Below are positions 41,516-50,461 of a stretch of DNA of 64,000 bases, piece by piece. The first letter of the stretch is position 1. Every line of letters starts with the position of its first letter. Source of the DNA: Bordetella genomosp. 1 (GTDB taxonomy: Bacteria; Pseudomonadota; Gammaproteobacteria; Burkholderiales; Burkholderiaceae_B); the NCBI RefSeq assembly GCF_002261335.1, contig NZ_NEVL01000003.1, forward strand, positions 682,001 through 746,000, read 5' to 3'. The notes under the pieces were generated by a model that did not search any database, was not told where the DNA came from, and saw only the letters and a list, made by a program, of their open reading frames with translations. A program made the translations under genes and the position numbers.

Positions 41516-42694
41516 TCAGGCGTGGTCCTTGATGGCGTACACCACCAACACGGCGACGATCCACAGAATGAACAGGCCCAGCACGCCCAGGGCGGTGTCC
41601 ACCATGCGGCGCGGGTACTGCGATTCGTCGGCCATGGTCGGCTGCGACGCCACCACGGTGTAGAGCAACTGGCGCGCGGCCATGCCGCGGGCGTCTTCGA
41701 GCGCCTTCAGCGCGCCGGTGTAGTACACCTCGGCAAACTGGCGCTCGGTCTCGGCCGACTCGTACTCGCGCAACACGGCGGACAGCGAGCCGCGCTCGTC
41801 GGGCTTGGCGCCGCGGGCCACGCTGATCTGATGGTCGTTGAGCTCCTTGAGCTGGCGTTGCAGGGCCTGGTAGCGAGCCTGCACGCGCTCGTAGGCCGGG
41901 CCGCTGCGCAGGCCGCCGGCGCGCATGGCGTCGAGTTCGGCCGCCGCGGTGGCGATGTCGCCGCGCACCTTGGCCGCGATCTGCAGATTGGCTTCGGCCT
42001 CCTTGACCGGGTCCAGCACGCCGGTGCGGGCACGCAGGTCCTGCACCTTTACGCGGGCCTCCGACAGGCGCTTCTCGGCGCCCTGCACCTCATCCTGCGC
42101 AAAGCGCACGCTGTCTTCGCGCGCCTTGACCGACATCTTGTTCACGAGCTTCTCGCTCGCGCCCAGGATGGCCTGCGCCAGGCGCAGCGAATCTTCCGGC
42201 GTGAACGCCCGCACGCGCAGGATGATGGCGCCGGTCGACATGTCGAACTCGATGTCGACCATGCGGTTCCACTGGCGCCACAGGCCTTCGTCGGTGTCGT
42301 CCTCGGACATGCGATACCAGAGGTCGATCGCCGGCTTGGACCACATGCCGCGCAGGTTGAGCTGCTTGTCGAGCTCGCGCACGATCTGGCGCGACTTGAC
42401 GTAGTCCACCACCGCGAACGAGTCGACGAACAGTTCAGAAGTCATTTCGCTGCCGCCCAGCGTGGCATGGCCTTCGCGGCTCGCGGCCGAGGCCTGCGTC
42501 TGCGTGCCCGCGCGCAGCCCGAACCTCGCCTCGGACACGTACTGGTCGTGCGCGATGAAGGTCAGGTACAGGGCCAGCAGCACGCCCGGGATGCCGATCA
42601 GCAGGATCGCCGACCAACGCAACCAGTGCGCCTTCTGCTGCGGGCGCCCCGCAGGCAGGCGCGGCCCCGTGTAAGTAGTCTCCGGACTCGTCAT
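41516..42694 (-). CDS. kpsE: Capsule export inner-membrane polysaccharide co-polymerase KpsE
   Basis: This 392-residue member of the PCP-3/KpsE family (WcbD in Burkholderia) has one N-terminal membrane helix (WSAILLIGIPGVLLALYLTF), a long periplasmic region with coiled-coil character (REDSVRFAQDEVQGAEKRLSEARVKVQDLRARTG; YQALQRQLKELNDHQ), and a C-terminal helix after the conserved proline-containing QYPRRMVDTALGVLGLFILWIVAVLVVYAI. It spans the periplasm and joins the KpsMT exporter to the Wza pore. The ATG at 42694 (MTSPETTYT) is 31 bp after the kpsT stop; longer frames overlap kpsT. Confidence 0.9.
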   Translation of the reverse strand: MTSPETTYTGPRLPAGRPQQKAHWLRWSAILLIGIPGVLLALYLTFIAHDQYVSEARFGLRAGTQTQASAASREGHATLGGSEMTSELFVDSFAVVDYVKSRQIVRELDKQLNLRGMWSKPAIDLWYRMSEDDTDEGLWRQWNRMVDIEFDMSTGAIILRVRAFTPEDSLRLAQAILGASEKLVNKMSVKAREDSVRFAQDEVQGAEKRLSEARVKVQDLRARTGVLDPVKEAEANLQIAAKVRGDIATAAAELDAMRAGGLRSGPAYERVQARYQALQRQLKELNDHQISVARGAKPDERGSLSAVLREYESAETERQFAEVYYTGALKALEDARGMAARQLLYTVVASQPTMADESQYPRRMVDTALGVLGLFILWIVAVLVVYAIKDHA

Positions 42695-42725
42695 AAGCAA
42701 TCGTCGTTGTGGTTCAGAAAAGGGT

Positions 42726-43451
42726 TCAGGACTGCGGCTCTTCCTGCTGCACGTCCTCGGGCAGCACGTCGCCCTTCGGTGCAGCGGCGCCGCCTTGGAT
42801 GAATCGCTCGGCGGCCTCGGCCAGCGGGCCATAGCCGCTCAGGCGGCCGTCGCGCAGGACCACGCCATGGGTGCAGAAGCGCCGCACGGTGGTGTTGGAG
42901 CTAGACGCCATCAGGATGGTCGCGCCGCGGGTGCGCTCGGCGAACACCTCCAGGCACTTGCGCTTGAAATCCATGTCGCCGACGGCCAGCATCTCGTCCA
43001 CGACATACACCTCGCAGACCAGGGCCATCGACAGGCCGTACGACAGGCGGGCCCGCATGCTGTTGGCATAGGTCGCCACCGGCAGGTCGTAGGCGCGCCC
43101 GAGCTCCGAGAAGTCGTACACGAAGCGCTCGACCTCGCCCACGTCGCAGCCATACACGCGCGCCACGAAACGCACGTTGTCGCGGCCCGTCATGTTCGAG
43201 CTGATCGCACCGGCGAAGGCCAGCGGATACGACACCACCGCGCGGCGGTGGATGCTGCCGGAGTCCGGCAGCTCCATGCCGCTGATCATGCGCACCAGGG
43301 TCGACTTGCCGCTGCCGCTGCCGCCGAAGATGGCCACGTTCTCGCCTTCGACGAAGTCGAAGCTGACGCCGTCCAGCACGTGACGGATGCCCTTCTTGGA
43401 GCGGAAGCCCTTGCGCACGTCGCGCAGCGAAACCACGATTTTCTTGTCCAT
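42726..43451 (-). CDS. kpsT: Capsule polysaccharide ABC exporter ATPase KpsT
   Basis: This 241-residue ATPase has Walker A FGGSGSGKST, signature region YANSMRARLSYGLSMALV, Walker B VYVVDEMLAVGD and switch SSSNTTVRRFC. The DFVEGENVAIFGGSGSGKSTLVRMISGMELPDSG layout and small size (KpsT is about 220-240) mark the capsule-export branch. It lacks the C-terminal carbohydrate-binding domain of Wzt, consistent with a length-controlled, lipid-terminus-recognising capsule exporter. It pairs with KpsM, whose gene ends 11 bp upstream. The ATG is at 43451. Confidence 0.94.
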   Translation of the reverse strand: MDKKIVVSLRDVRKGFRSKKGIRHVLDGVSFDFVEGENVAIFGGSGSGKSTLVRMISGMELPDSGSIHRRAVVSYPLAFAGAISSNMTGRDNVRFVARVYGCDVGEVERFVYDFSELGRAYDLPVATYANSMRARLSYGLSMALVCEVYVVDEMLAVGDMDFKRKCLEVFAERTRGATILMASSSNTTVRRFCTHGVVLRDGRLSGYGPLAEAAERFIQGGAAAPKGDVLPEDVQQEEPQS

Positions 43452-43462
43452 GGTTGCCTTCC

Positions 43463-44248
43463 TCAGCGGGTGTGCAGGCGCCGGCGCATCGCGCGCTCCA
43501 GGCACAGGCCGAGCACGACGGTGGCGATGGCCCATTCGATCAGGTAGGCCCGATCCAGGGTCAGCGACGAGAAGTTGGTGAAGTAACCGGAGCGGAACCA
43601 CTCGATCGAGTGGACCAGCGGGTTGTAGACGAGCACCCGGCGCGCCTGGTCGGGCAGCGAATCGACCAGGTAGAACACGCCGGAGAGCAGGTACAGCGGC
43701 CGCGTCACGGCGCTGTACAGGTGTTCCCACGACTTGAACAGCATGTTGAGCACGGCGTTGATCAGGCCCACGCCGAAGCCCAGCATGAAGGTGAAGAAGG
43801 CGGCGGCCGCGCAGGTCTCGATGCGTTCCGGCATCACGAACTTGTCGCCCAGCTTCAGCAGGAACAGCAGGATGGCCAGCACCGCGATCCAGGTCAGCCC
43901 CTGCAGGATGGCCTTGGCGAACACGATGTCCATATTGGTCACCGGCGGCAGGCGCAGCAGCTGGGTGTTCGACGAGATCGAGCGCGACAGGCGCGAGGAG
44001 GTGTGGCTGAACAGGAAGAACGGCATGATGCCGGTCACGAAGAACAGCTGCAGGTTGCCGATCGGTGCCTGGCGGCCCCACACCACGTAGATGGTGGACA
44101 GCACCGCGACGTGCAGGATGGGCTCGATCAGTGCCCACAGATAGCCCAGGCGGGTGCCGCCGAAGCGAACCCGGGTCTCCCGGTAGATCAACGACATCAC
44201 CACCCGCGCCTGGACGCCCAGCGCATGCGTCAGCACCTGCGCGCTCAC
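43463..44248 (-). CDS. kpsM: Capsule polysaccharide ABC exporter permease KpsM
   Basis: This ABC-2 permease of about 261 residues (E. coli KpsM 258) has six hydrophobic segments. Marks are SLIYRETRVRFGGTRLGYLWALIEPILHVAVLS, ITG-MPFFLFSHTSSRLSRSIS, LLRLPPVTNMDIVFAKAILQ and LYLLSGVFYLVDSLP. Start choice is uncertain. I prefer the GTG at 44248 (VSAQVLTHALG) because GGGAG lies eight bases upstream and the length fits the family. An in-frame TTG at 44320 would give 285 residues but has no ribosome-binding site. The GTG overlaps the stop of a possible nine-codon leader ORF. First gene of the 12-gene capsule operon. Confidence 0.88.
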   Translation of the reverse strand: MSAQVLTHALGVQARVVMSLIYRETRVRFGGTRLGYLWALIEPILHVAVLSTIYVVWGRQAPIGNLQLFFVTGIMPFFLFSHTSSRLSRSISSNTQLLRLPPVTNMDIVFAKAILQGLTWIAVLAILLFLLKLGDKFVMPERIETCAAAAFFTFMLGFGVGLINAVLNMLFKSWEHLYSAVTRPLYLLSGVFYLVDSLPDQARRVLVYNPLVHSIEWFRSGYFTNFSSLTLDRAYLIEWAIATVVLGLCLERAMRRRLHTR

Positions 44249-44271
44249 GCCGCCGCTCCCACTCGCTTCAT
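44245..44271 (-). other. Possible nine-codon leader ORF overlapping the kpsM start
   Basis: ATG at 44271 opens an eight-residue peptide (MKRVGAAA). Its TGA overlaps the proposed kpsM GTG as GTGA. It has its own GGGAG upstream, because GTGGGAGCGGCG occurs twice 22 bp apart. This would couple kpsM translation to a leader. It depends on the GTG being the real kpsM start. Confidence 0.3.
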
Positions 44272-44588
44272 TCGCCGCTCCCACGATCCGCCTGATTACT
44301 GCGCGGCGGATCGAAATCAATTATTGGAATAAGGAAAAACAAATTCCACGGCCGTTTATTAATCCGGTCTTACGTGGAAGTGGAGCGATCATATCGGCGC
44401 GCCGACGAGGCGGACATTTCAACTTATATCAAATCAACACCAAGGGTGGGCCGGGATATTTGGTCGCATTTATCGTGTAGGCCCGCACCTATAATTAATG
44501 CCCGGCCCCTTCCCATACGAGGGGACGCGCAAGTGAAATGATCTCGGGGTAAGCCCTTAAAGCCCCGCGGAAGGAGTGCGTAAGGTCC
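44272..44588. promoter_or_regulatory. Divergent capsule promoter region between kpsM and the GT2 gene
   Basis: These 317 bp are the AT-richest part of the window and separate the two main capsule transcription units. On the plus strand a perfect TATAAT lies at 44490-44495, with no matching -35 at 16-18 bp (CATTTA at the 17-bp position), which suggests an activator-dependent promoter. GGAAGGAG sits at 44570-44577, rather far (about 11 bp) from the GT2 ATG. I found no JUMPStart/ops element. The minus-strand promoter for kpsM could not be fixed. No gene was seen. Confidence 0.5.
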
Positions 44589-45920
44589 ATGCTGAGAACA
44601 ACTCTGTTAAATCTTTATCAAAGACGAGTACATGGCCAGACCTGGGGCGAAAGCGCGCATCGCGTCTATCTGCAAGGGCCGGAAGACCCGGTCCTGTTGA
44701 ATCGAATTGGTCTGTTTGATACGTCCCGTAATATTGAGACGGCCGTCTCGGAAAAATCGCTCGCGCGTGCGCGTGCGGCGCTCGAATGGGATCCCGCCAT
44801 CGCGCCCGAGCGCCCCGCTGCCTACAAGGGCCGCGTTTCCGACCACGAGCGGCGCCAGTACGCCCTGGCCCTGGCGCGGCTGGCCCCGGCCCGCGCCAGC
44901 GGCTGGCTACGCCCGGCAGAGCGAGAGCTGGCGCTGGCCGCGGCCCTGGCAGTGGGCGACCTGGACCACGCCCGCTGGCTGGCCATACGTATGCAAATGT
45001 CGGAAAGTATGAAAAATTCGATTAATTTGCATGCAATGTTTGCTGCGCTGCACACTCGACAGGGAGATAATCGCCGCGCTCGCAAACATTTAATGCATGT
45101 GCTGACAGATCAGCGCATCGAGTTACCCGACCGCGCCGCCCCTATGAAAATCGAGGATCTGGTGGCCGCTTGCCAGGGGCGGCCGGTCCGCCCGGCCCAT
45201 CCCGGCCCCCTGATCAGCGTAATCATTTGCGCATACAATGCAGCCCCTCACATTCGCAGCGCCCTGCACTCCGTGCTGAGCCAGAGTTACCGCAACGTCG
45301 AAATCATTGCGATTGATGACGGCTCGACGGATAACACATTCCTACATATGCAGGAAATGGCGGATCTGAATCCGCGTATAAATACTGCCAGGATTGAAAA
45401 CAGCGGTGTTTATGCGGCCCGCAATATGGGTTTGCGTTTGGCAAAAGGTGAATTAATCACTTTTCTGGACGCCGACGACATAATGCTGCCGCTGCGTCTG
45501 GAACAGCAGGCCGATCGCCTGCTCGCCACCGGTGCCGGGGCGGTCGTCAGCCGCCTGCTGCGCATCACGCCTCACGGCGTGCCGGTGGCGCCCCGCGTCT
45601 ATCCGCTGGTACGACACAACCCCTCCTCGATCATGCTGCGCCGGTCCGTCGTGGCCGTCACCGGCGGTTTCGAGGAGGTCCGTTACGGCGCCGACGAGGA
45701 GTTCGAACACCGTATGCAGCTATACCTGGGACGTCAGGGCATCGTGCGCGATACCGCCGTGCAGACCATCGCCCTGCATCACGCCGACTCACTGACCCAG
45801 CGCGGCGACAGCGGCCTGCAATCCGAACAGGGCCGCCGCGCCCGCATCCGCTATCGAGAGGACTGGGTGCGCCGACATGCGCAGCTGGCCTCCCACCGAC
45901 CGGGCAGCGCCGCGCGCTGA
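44589..45920 (+). CDS. Family 2 glycosyltransferase with N-terminal helical extension
   Basis: This 443-residue protein has a GT-A domain starting at about residue 207, with LISVIICAYNAAPHIRSALHSVLSQSYRNVEIIAIDDGSTDNT and the metal-binding FLDADD; a later NPSSIMLRRSVVAVTGGFEEVRYGADEEFEHRM gives the acceptor region and catalytic-type ED/DE. The first 200 residues are helical and TPR-like (ARARAALEWDP, LHTRQGDNRRARKHLMHVL) with no named domain. Codon use is AT-richer than its neighbours (for example the stretches near 45000-45060 and 45320-45460), which suggests recent acquisition. It is divergent from kpsM. Which sugar it transfers is unknown; a side chain or the Kdo-to-polymer adaptor residue are options. 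Confidence 0.82.
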   Translation: MLRTTLLNLYQRRVHGQTWGESAHRVYLQGPEDPVLLNRIGLFDTSRNIETAVSEKSLARARAALEWDPAIAPERPAAYKGRVSDHERRQYALALARLAPARASGWLRPAERELALAAALAVGDLDHARWLAIRMQMSESMKNSINLHAMFAALHTRQGDNRRARKHLMHVLTDQRIELPDRAAPMKIEDLVAACQGRPVRPAHPGPLISVIICAYNAAPHIRSALHSVLSQSYRNVEIIAIDDGSTDNTFLHMQEMADLNPRINTARIENSGVYAARNMGLRLAKGELITFLDADDIMLPLRLEQQADRLLATGAGAVVSRLLRITPHGVPVAPRVYPLVRHNPSSIMLRRSVVAVTGGFEEVRYGADEEFEHRMQLYLGRQGIVRDTAVQTIALHHADSLTQRGDSGLQSEQGRRARIRYREDWVRRHAQLASHRPGSAAR

Positions 45921-45954
45921 CCCACCCGCCCACTTTCCCAAGAAGACCCTGAGT

Positions 45955-48030
45955 ATGGACAACGTCAACACCGTCCGCGCCATGCCTCTGTCCGACGGAG
46001 CCCGCGCCTCCGCGGACCGCCGCCTGCACGAACTGCTGCAGGAGATGCAGAGCGCCCACGCCCGACTCGAGCAGGAGCGCGCCGCGCGCGTGCAGGCCGA
46101 GAAAGACCTGGCCAGCGTCAAGGCGCTGCTGCGCGAATCGAACCAGCAACTGGCCAAGCAGCGCCGCACGCTGACCTGGCAGTTCGGCGAGGCCGTGACG
46201 CGCGCCAATTCGCTCGGCGACTACGTCATGCTGCCCTACCGCCTGGCGCGGCTGTCGCGCGACCACAAGCGCGAGCTGCGGCACACGCCGCAGCCGCGCA
46301 AGGGCACCGCCGCCCTGCCCGCCGAAACGGCCAACGCGATCAAGGAAGCGCTCGACTACGTCAAGCGCGTGCGCAGCCCCGAGGTCATCCTGTGGTGCTC
46401 GCGCCAGACCTGGCCCAATGACGTGCGCTCCAAGGTGCTCTGCGAAGTGGCGCGCTGGGCCCGCACCAGCTATCCCGACATCGCCGAACAGATTGCGGAG
46501 CAGCTGGCCACACTGGACCCGGGCGCGCCGCACGTGCGCCAGCTCGCCTACAGCCTCTACGACGCCGGCATCGTGACCGCGTCGGCGCGCCTGCTGCAGG
46601 CCGCCATGGAGTCGGGCGTGCGCCTGAACGCCACCGAGCAGCTGCGCAGCGATCGCATCCGCCAGGCGCAGCGCATCCTCGAATGGAACGACGACGACCT
46701 GCAACCCGACGGCCAGCGCTTCGACATGAATGGCAACGGCCCGCTGGTGGTGCTGACGCAGCGCTCGATCCTGCACGGCCGCGGCGCCGGCGACAATGCC
46801 CTGCACCGCTACGCCACCAGCCTGAAGGCCCGCTTCGGCGACGTGCTGGTGATCAGCCTGGCGCCGGTGGACCAGGACGATGGCGCCAGCGGCATGGCAC
46901 GCGCCGAGCTGCAGCTCGACGGCATCGTGTACAAGTCGGCGCCGCAGCCGGCGCTGGACACGCAGCCCGCCGACGCGCTGGCCGACCTGCTGTCCGAAGC
47001 CATCCTCGCCGCCACCGTGCGCCAGCGCCCGCGCGCGGTGCTGGCCTGGGACGACGCGCATTGCGCGCTCGGCGCGCATGCCGCCGCCCGCAAGCTGCGC
47101 GTGCCCAATGGTTTCGTGCTCAACGGCATCCGCTACTTCCAGAAGACCGCCGCCAACCATGCGCTGTCGCAGCGCGGCCAGGTGGACCTGCGCCTGTTGC
47201 GCCGCGCGCTGCGCCAGGCCGACATGCTGGCGCTCGGCAGCACCGCGCTGCACGAGCCGGTGCAGAAGCTCATCGGCGAGAACCGCAACTGCTCGATCGT
47301 GCCGCCGCTGCCCCTGCCCGCCGCCAATCTGCGGCAGAAGGAAGACGGCCCGGCCGACACGCAGCTCACCTCGACGCTGCGCGCGCTCGAGGGCAAGCGC
47401 GTCATCGCCCTCACCGAAGACGAGCCGCCCGCCCTCATCGCGCGCGCGGTGGTGGATCTGTACGCCGAGATCTCGCTGCGCCAGACCGATGCGGTGCTGC
47501 TGGTGCTGTCCAACGGCAAGACCGCCGCCGCGATGCGCAGCCACGCCGTGGCCATCGGCCTGCACGAAGACCAGGTGATCTTCTCGCCCGACCTCACCGA
47601 CGCCGTGTCGCGCGAGCTGTTGTTGCGGCGCGTGGAGGTCGCGTTGTTCCCCTACCAGGCCACGCGCGCCGAGACCGCCGTCGTGCCCTCGCTCGCGAAC
47701 CTGCTCGAATGCATGGCGCTCGGCATCTGCCCCGCCGTGGGTCCGACCGAGGCCTATACCAATCTGGTGGACGCCGGCAGCAACGGGCTGTGCATCGACA
47801 TGGCCGCGCCGTCGAACGACACCGCGTCGCAGATCATCGAGGTCTTGCAGGCGCCCGACACGCTCGCCGCGCTGGGCAAGCGCGCTCGCGACAGCGCGCA
47901 GCGCCGCGCGCCCTGGCAGGACTACGAAGAAGGCCTCGCGGCCATGCTGCTGCAGTCGTCGCAGCCCGAACCGCGCGATCCGGCACGTCGCGCGGAGCCG
48001 CGCCTGCTGCACCTCAAACGCGCTTCCTGA
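45955..48030 (+). CDS. Putative GT-B (GT4-like) glycosyltransferase with N-terminal coiled coil
   Basis: This 691-residue protein starts at ATG 45955. Residues about 15-75 form a heptad-rich coiled coil (LHELLQEMQSAHARLEQERAARVQAEKDL). A helical region follows (about 120-250), then a GT-B-like part. The first Rossmann-like half holds VVLTQRSILHGRGAGDNALHRYATSL and VLAWDDAHCALGAHAAARKLRVPNGFVLNGI. The C-terminal half holds VALFPYQATRAETAVVPSLANLLECMALGICPAVGPTEAYTNLVDAGSNGLCIDM, where the ExxxLG pattern resembles the GT4 nucleotide-binding helix. Motifs are weaker than in the TviE-like protein, so the GT4 call is tentative. It lies 34 bp after the GT2 gene. Confidence 0.65.
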   Translation: MDNVNTVRAMPLSDGARASADRRLHELLQEMQSAHARLEQERAARVQAEKDLASVKALLRESNQQLAKQRRTLTWQFGEAVTRANSLGDYVMLPYRLARLSRDHKRELRHTPQPRKGTAALPAETANAIKEALDYVKRVRSPEVILWCSRQTWPNDVRSKVLCEVARWARTSYPDIAEQIAEQLATLDPGAPHVRQLAYSLYDAGIVTASARLLQAAMESGVRLNATEQLRSDRIRQAQRILEWNDDDLQPDGQRFDMNGNGPLVVLTQRSILHGRGAGDNALHRYATSLKARFGDVLVISLAPVDQDDGASGMARAELQLDGIVYKSAPQPALDTQPADALADLLSEAILAATVRQRPRAVLAWDDAHCALGAHAAARKLRVPNGFVLNGIRYFQKTAANHALSQRGQVDLRLLRRALRQADMLALGSTALHEPVQKLIGENRNCSIVPPLPLPAANLRQKEDGPADTQLTSTLRALEGKRVIALTEDEPPALIARAVVDLYAEISLRQTDAVLLVLSNGKTAAAMRSHAVAIGLHEDQVIFSPDLTDAVSRELLLRRVEVALFPYQATRAETAVVPSLANLLECMALGICPAVGPTEAYTNLVDAGSNGLCIDMAAPSNDTASQIIEVLQAPDTLAALGKRARDSAQRRAPWQDYEEGLAAMLLQSSQPEPRDPARRAEPRLLHLKRAS

Positions 48031-48208
48031 GGAACGTTGTGATCATGCGCCCAGATGCAACATTGCCCTACGCCCACGCCGCGGTCGCAGACCGCGTGCA
48101 CCGGCACACGGCCTAAACCCGGTTACGTAATCACACCGTACGCATCAGGACCCGCAACAGCGTTCCAGTATCTTTCCCTCCTTGTTGTACTAGACGGAGT
48201 ATCGACCA
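48031..48208 (+). other. Intergenic leader before the TviD-like gene
   Basis: This 178-bp gap contains a 7-bp hairpin with a 3-nt loop (CGCGGTC at 48080-48086, GACCGCG at 48090-48096) and, at its end, GGAG nine bases before the GTG start at 48209. It is unusually long within an otherwise tight unit, so the downstream gene may have its own promoter. No boxes could be fixed. Confidence 0.4.
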
Positions 48209-50389
48209 GTGATTATCTCTACGATCGGTTCCTGCCGCGTGGCGGGCCCCATGACCAAAGTCCAGGCCCAACGGAATTTCGTGTTGGACAACCGGCTGTT
48301 GTATGGCTACACGCACAACACCAAGGAAACGATCCAGGCGATCCGCTACATGCGCGGTGAACTGACGATTCCCGAAGCCGCCTGGAAATTCCTGTCCGAC
48401 CAGCCCTACCGCGCGTCGAACCCGCTGCGCTCGCGTGAAAGCGTGCCCAAGGAAGACCGCCACGTGGTCGAGATCAGCTCGATCAAGGTGCTGGAATACC
48501 GCGACACCTATCTGCAGCTCGTGCGCTTCAAGGACGCGCTGTCGTTCTGCCCCGAGCTGCGCAAGATCTTCTTCGACCACCCCGGCGCCGATGCCCGCGA
48601 GGCCCGCCTCGCGGCCCTGCAGGCCACGCCCTCGTTCTCGCGCGTGCCGGCCAATGTGCAGGACGTGCTGCGCGAAACCGTGCTGCGCACGCAGACCGCC
48701 ACCGAGATCGAATCCGACCTCAAACAGATCGCGCAGATCCTGGGCCAGCACTTCGTGCTCGTCACGCACTGCAATGCGATGAACGCGCAGAACCAGCTGA
48801 TCGCCGATCGCGCCAAGATGGTGGAACGCGTGTCGCGCGCCGCCTCGCGCGCCGGCATCACCCTGGTCGATCCGGGCGCCCTGCTGGCCGCCTATGGCCA
48901 GGAGCGCGGCATGCCCGAAGACGGCCGCGACACCGCGCACTACACGCCGGCCTTCGCGCGCCTGGTGGGCAAGGAAATCGCCGACAAGCTGCTGGGCGTG
49001 CAGGAAGCCGCCGCCGTGCCCGCGGGCGAGGAAGGCCTGACCTGGAAGCAGTGCATCGAGCGCGCCAAGGAAACCGCCCAGGCCCAGGAATGGGACCGCG
49101 CCCTGCTCTACGCCAACCGCGCCATCGACCTGAAGTCGACCATCTCGGCCGCCTACGTGTTGCGCGCCCGCGCCGTGACCGCGCTCGAGCAGACCGACGA
49201 CATGCTCGAAGCCTGGACGGCCGCGCTCAACATCCAGGCCAACCGCAACGGCTACATCATGCGCCAGGCCGCCGAGGCCGCCATGGTGGTGGGCGATCTG
49301 CCGCAGGCACTCGAATGGGCCACCGATTCGCTGGCCCTGGAAACCGAAGAGAAGACGGCGCTGCTGCTGGGCCGCATCCACGCCCGCCTGGGCCAGAACA
49401 AGGAGGCCGAACGCGCCTTCCGCGTGTGCGCCGAGCAGTCGCCCGAGCGCGCCCTGCGCTACGCCGTGCGCGGCACCACCGCGCTCGAGGAAGCCGCCAG
49501 CATGGTCAACGCGCTGGCCGCCGCCAACTCGGTGGAAGCCGGTGCGCTGCAAGGCGCGCGCGAACAGGTGCTCAAGCGCGCCTCGCGTGAAGTGCGCCAC
49601 ACCGGCCGCGCCGGTGCGGCCCTGCCCACCCCGGGCGCCTTCTTCGCCCTGCTGACGCTGGCCGGCGAGCGCCTGGCCGAGTTCAACGACGAGATCAACC
49701 AGGCCTATCGCCGCCTGCTCAAGGCGTTCGAGACCGTGGCCGACTACCAGCAGAGCGAGCAGGCGATTTCGCTGCTCGGCCAGCTGGCCGCGATCAAGGC
49801 GGTGGACCCGCGCTACGTGCAGCGTGCCGCCAAGGCCCTGCAGGCCACCGGCCATCGCGCCGCCGCCGTGCAGTGCTGGCAGCGCCTGGCCAACAGCGAA
49901 CTGCCGGGCGAACGCGAAACGGTACTGCTCGCCGCCGGCCGCCTGAGCCAGCTCGAAGCCCACACCCAGGCCGCCGATGTCTATCGCCGCCTGGCCCAGA
50001 GCGGCACGGTGCCGACCTCGCAGGCGCACGAGATGATCGAACGCAATCTGCGCGCGCTGGCCCGAGCGGTGCGCAAGCATCTCACCGAAGGCAATCTGCG
50101 CGAGGCCGAGCAGGAGCTCGAAGCCATCAAGCGCATCGATCCGGGCTACCCCGGCCTGACCTCGCTGCAGCGCTCGCTGGTCGACGCGCATCGCCGCGAG
50201 TTCCAGAGCCAGCGCGAGCAGGGTTCGACCAGCGCCGCCGACCTCGAAGCCAGCGCCCGCCGCGTGATCGAGACCAATCCGCGCGATCGCGATGCCAACA
50301 TCGAGCTGGTGATGCAAAGCCTGCGCAACGGCAACCTGACGGAAAGCCGCCGCATCCTGGATCGCTTCCTGGAAGGCACGCCGGCCTGA
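48209..50389 (+). CDS. TviD-like capsule O-acetyltransferase candidate (SGNH-like domain plus TPR-like repeats)
   Basis: This 726-residue protein starts at a GTG with GGAG nine bases upstream. Residues 1-265 form an SGNH-like domain with GSCR at residues 7-10, THNTKETIQ, VEISS, VTHCNAMNAQNQ and AHYTPAFARLVG. The remainder is helical-repeat sequence (ALLYANRAIDLKSTISAAYVLRARAVTALEQ, ALEWATDSLALETEEKTALLLGRIHARLG, DVYRRLAQSG), TPR-like. This layout resembles TviD, the Vi O-acetyltransferase, which is an SGNH-fold enzyme with an atypical triad and a similar overall size (831). With the GalNAcA genes nearby, acetylation of the capsule is the likely role. The shorter paralogue at 38450-39379 lacks the repeats. 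No signal peptide, so it acts in the cytoplasm. Confidence 0.78.
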   Translation: MIISTIGSCRVAGPMTKVQAQRNFVLDNRLLYGYTHNTKETIQAIRYMRGELTIPEAAWKFLSDQPYRASNPLRSRESVPKEDRHVVEISSIKVLEYRDTYLQLVRFKDALSFCPELRKIFFDHPGADAREARLAALQATPSFSRVPANVQDVLRETVLRTQTATEIESDLKQIAQILGQHFVLVTHCNAMNAQNQLIADRAKMVERVSRAASRAGITLVDPGALLAAYGQERGMPEDGRDTAHYTPAFARLVGKEIADKLLGVQEAAAVPAGEEGLTWKQCIERAKETAQAQEWDRALLYANRAIDLKSTISAAYVLRARAVTALEQTDDMLEAWTAALNIQANRNGYIMRQAAEAAMVVGDLPQALEWATDSLALETEEKTALLLGRIHARLGQNKEAERAFRVCAEQSPERALRYAVRGTTALEEAASMVNALAAANSVEAGALQGAREQVLKRASREVRHTGRAGAALPTPGAFFALLTLAGERLAEFNDEINQAYRRLLKAFETVADYQQSEQAISLLGQLAAIKAVDPRYVQRAAKALQATGHRAAAVQCWQRLANSELPGERETVLLAAGRLSQLEAHTQAADVYRRLAQSGTVPTSQAHEMIERNLRALARAVRKHLTEGNLREAEQELEAIKRIDPGYPGLTSLQRSLVDAHRREFQSQREQGSTSAADLEASARRVIETNPRDRDANIELVMQSLRNGNLTESRRILDRFLEGTPA

Positions 50390-50461
50390 GTACAAGCGAT
50401 GGAGGCGGACCCGCCGGCCGTCTCCATGGTTTGACCGGCGCGCTCCTCGCAACGGCGCGCC

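Noticed and set aside
44272-44588. JUMPStart/ops antitermination element before the capsule genes
   Set aside because: No GGCGGTAG-like ops core or surrounding 39-bp JUMPStart pattern was found on either strand.
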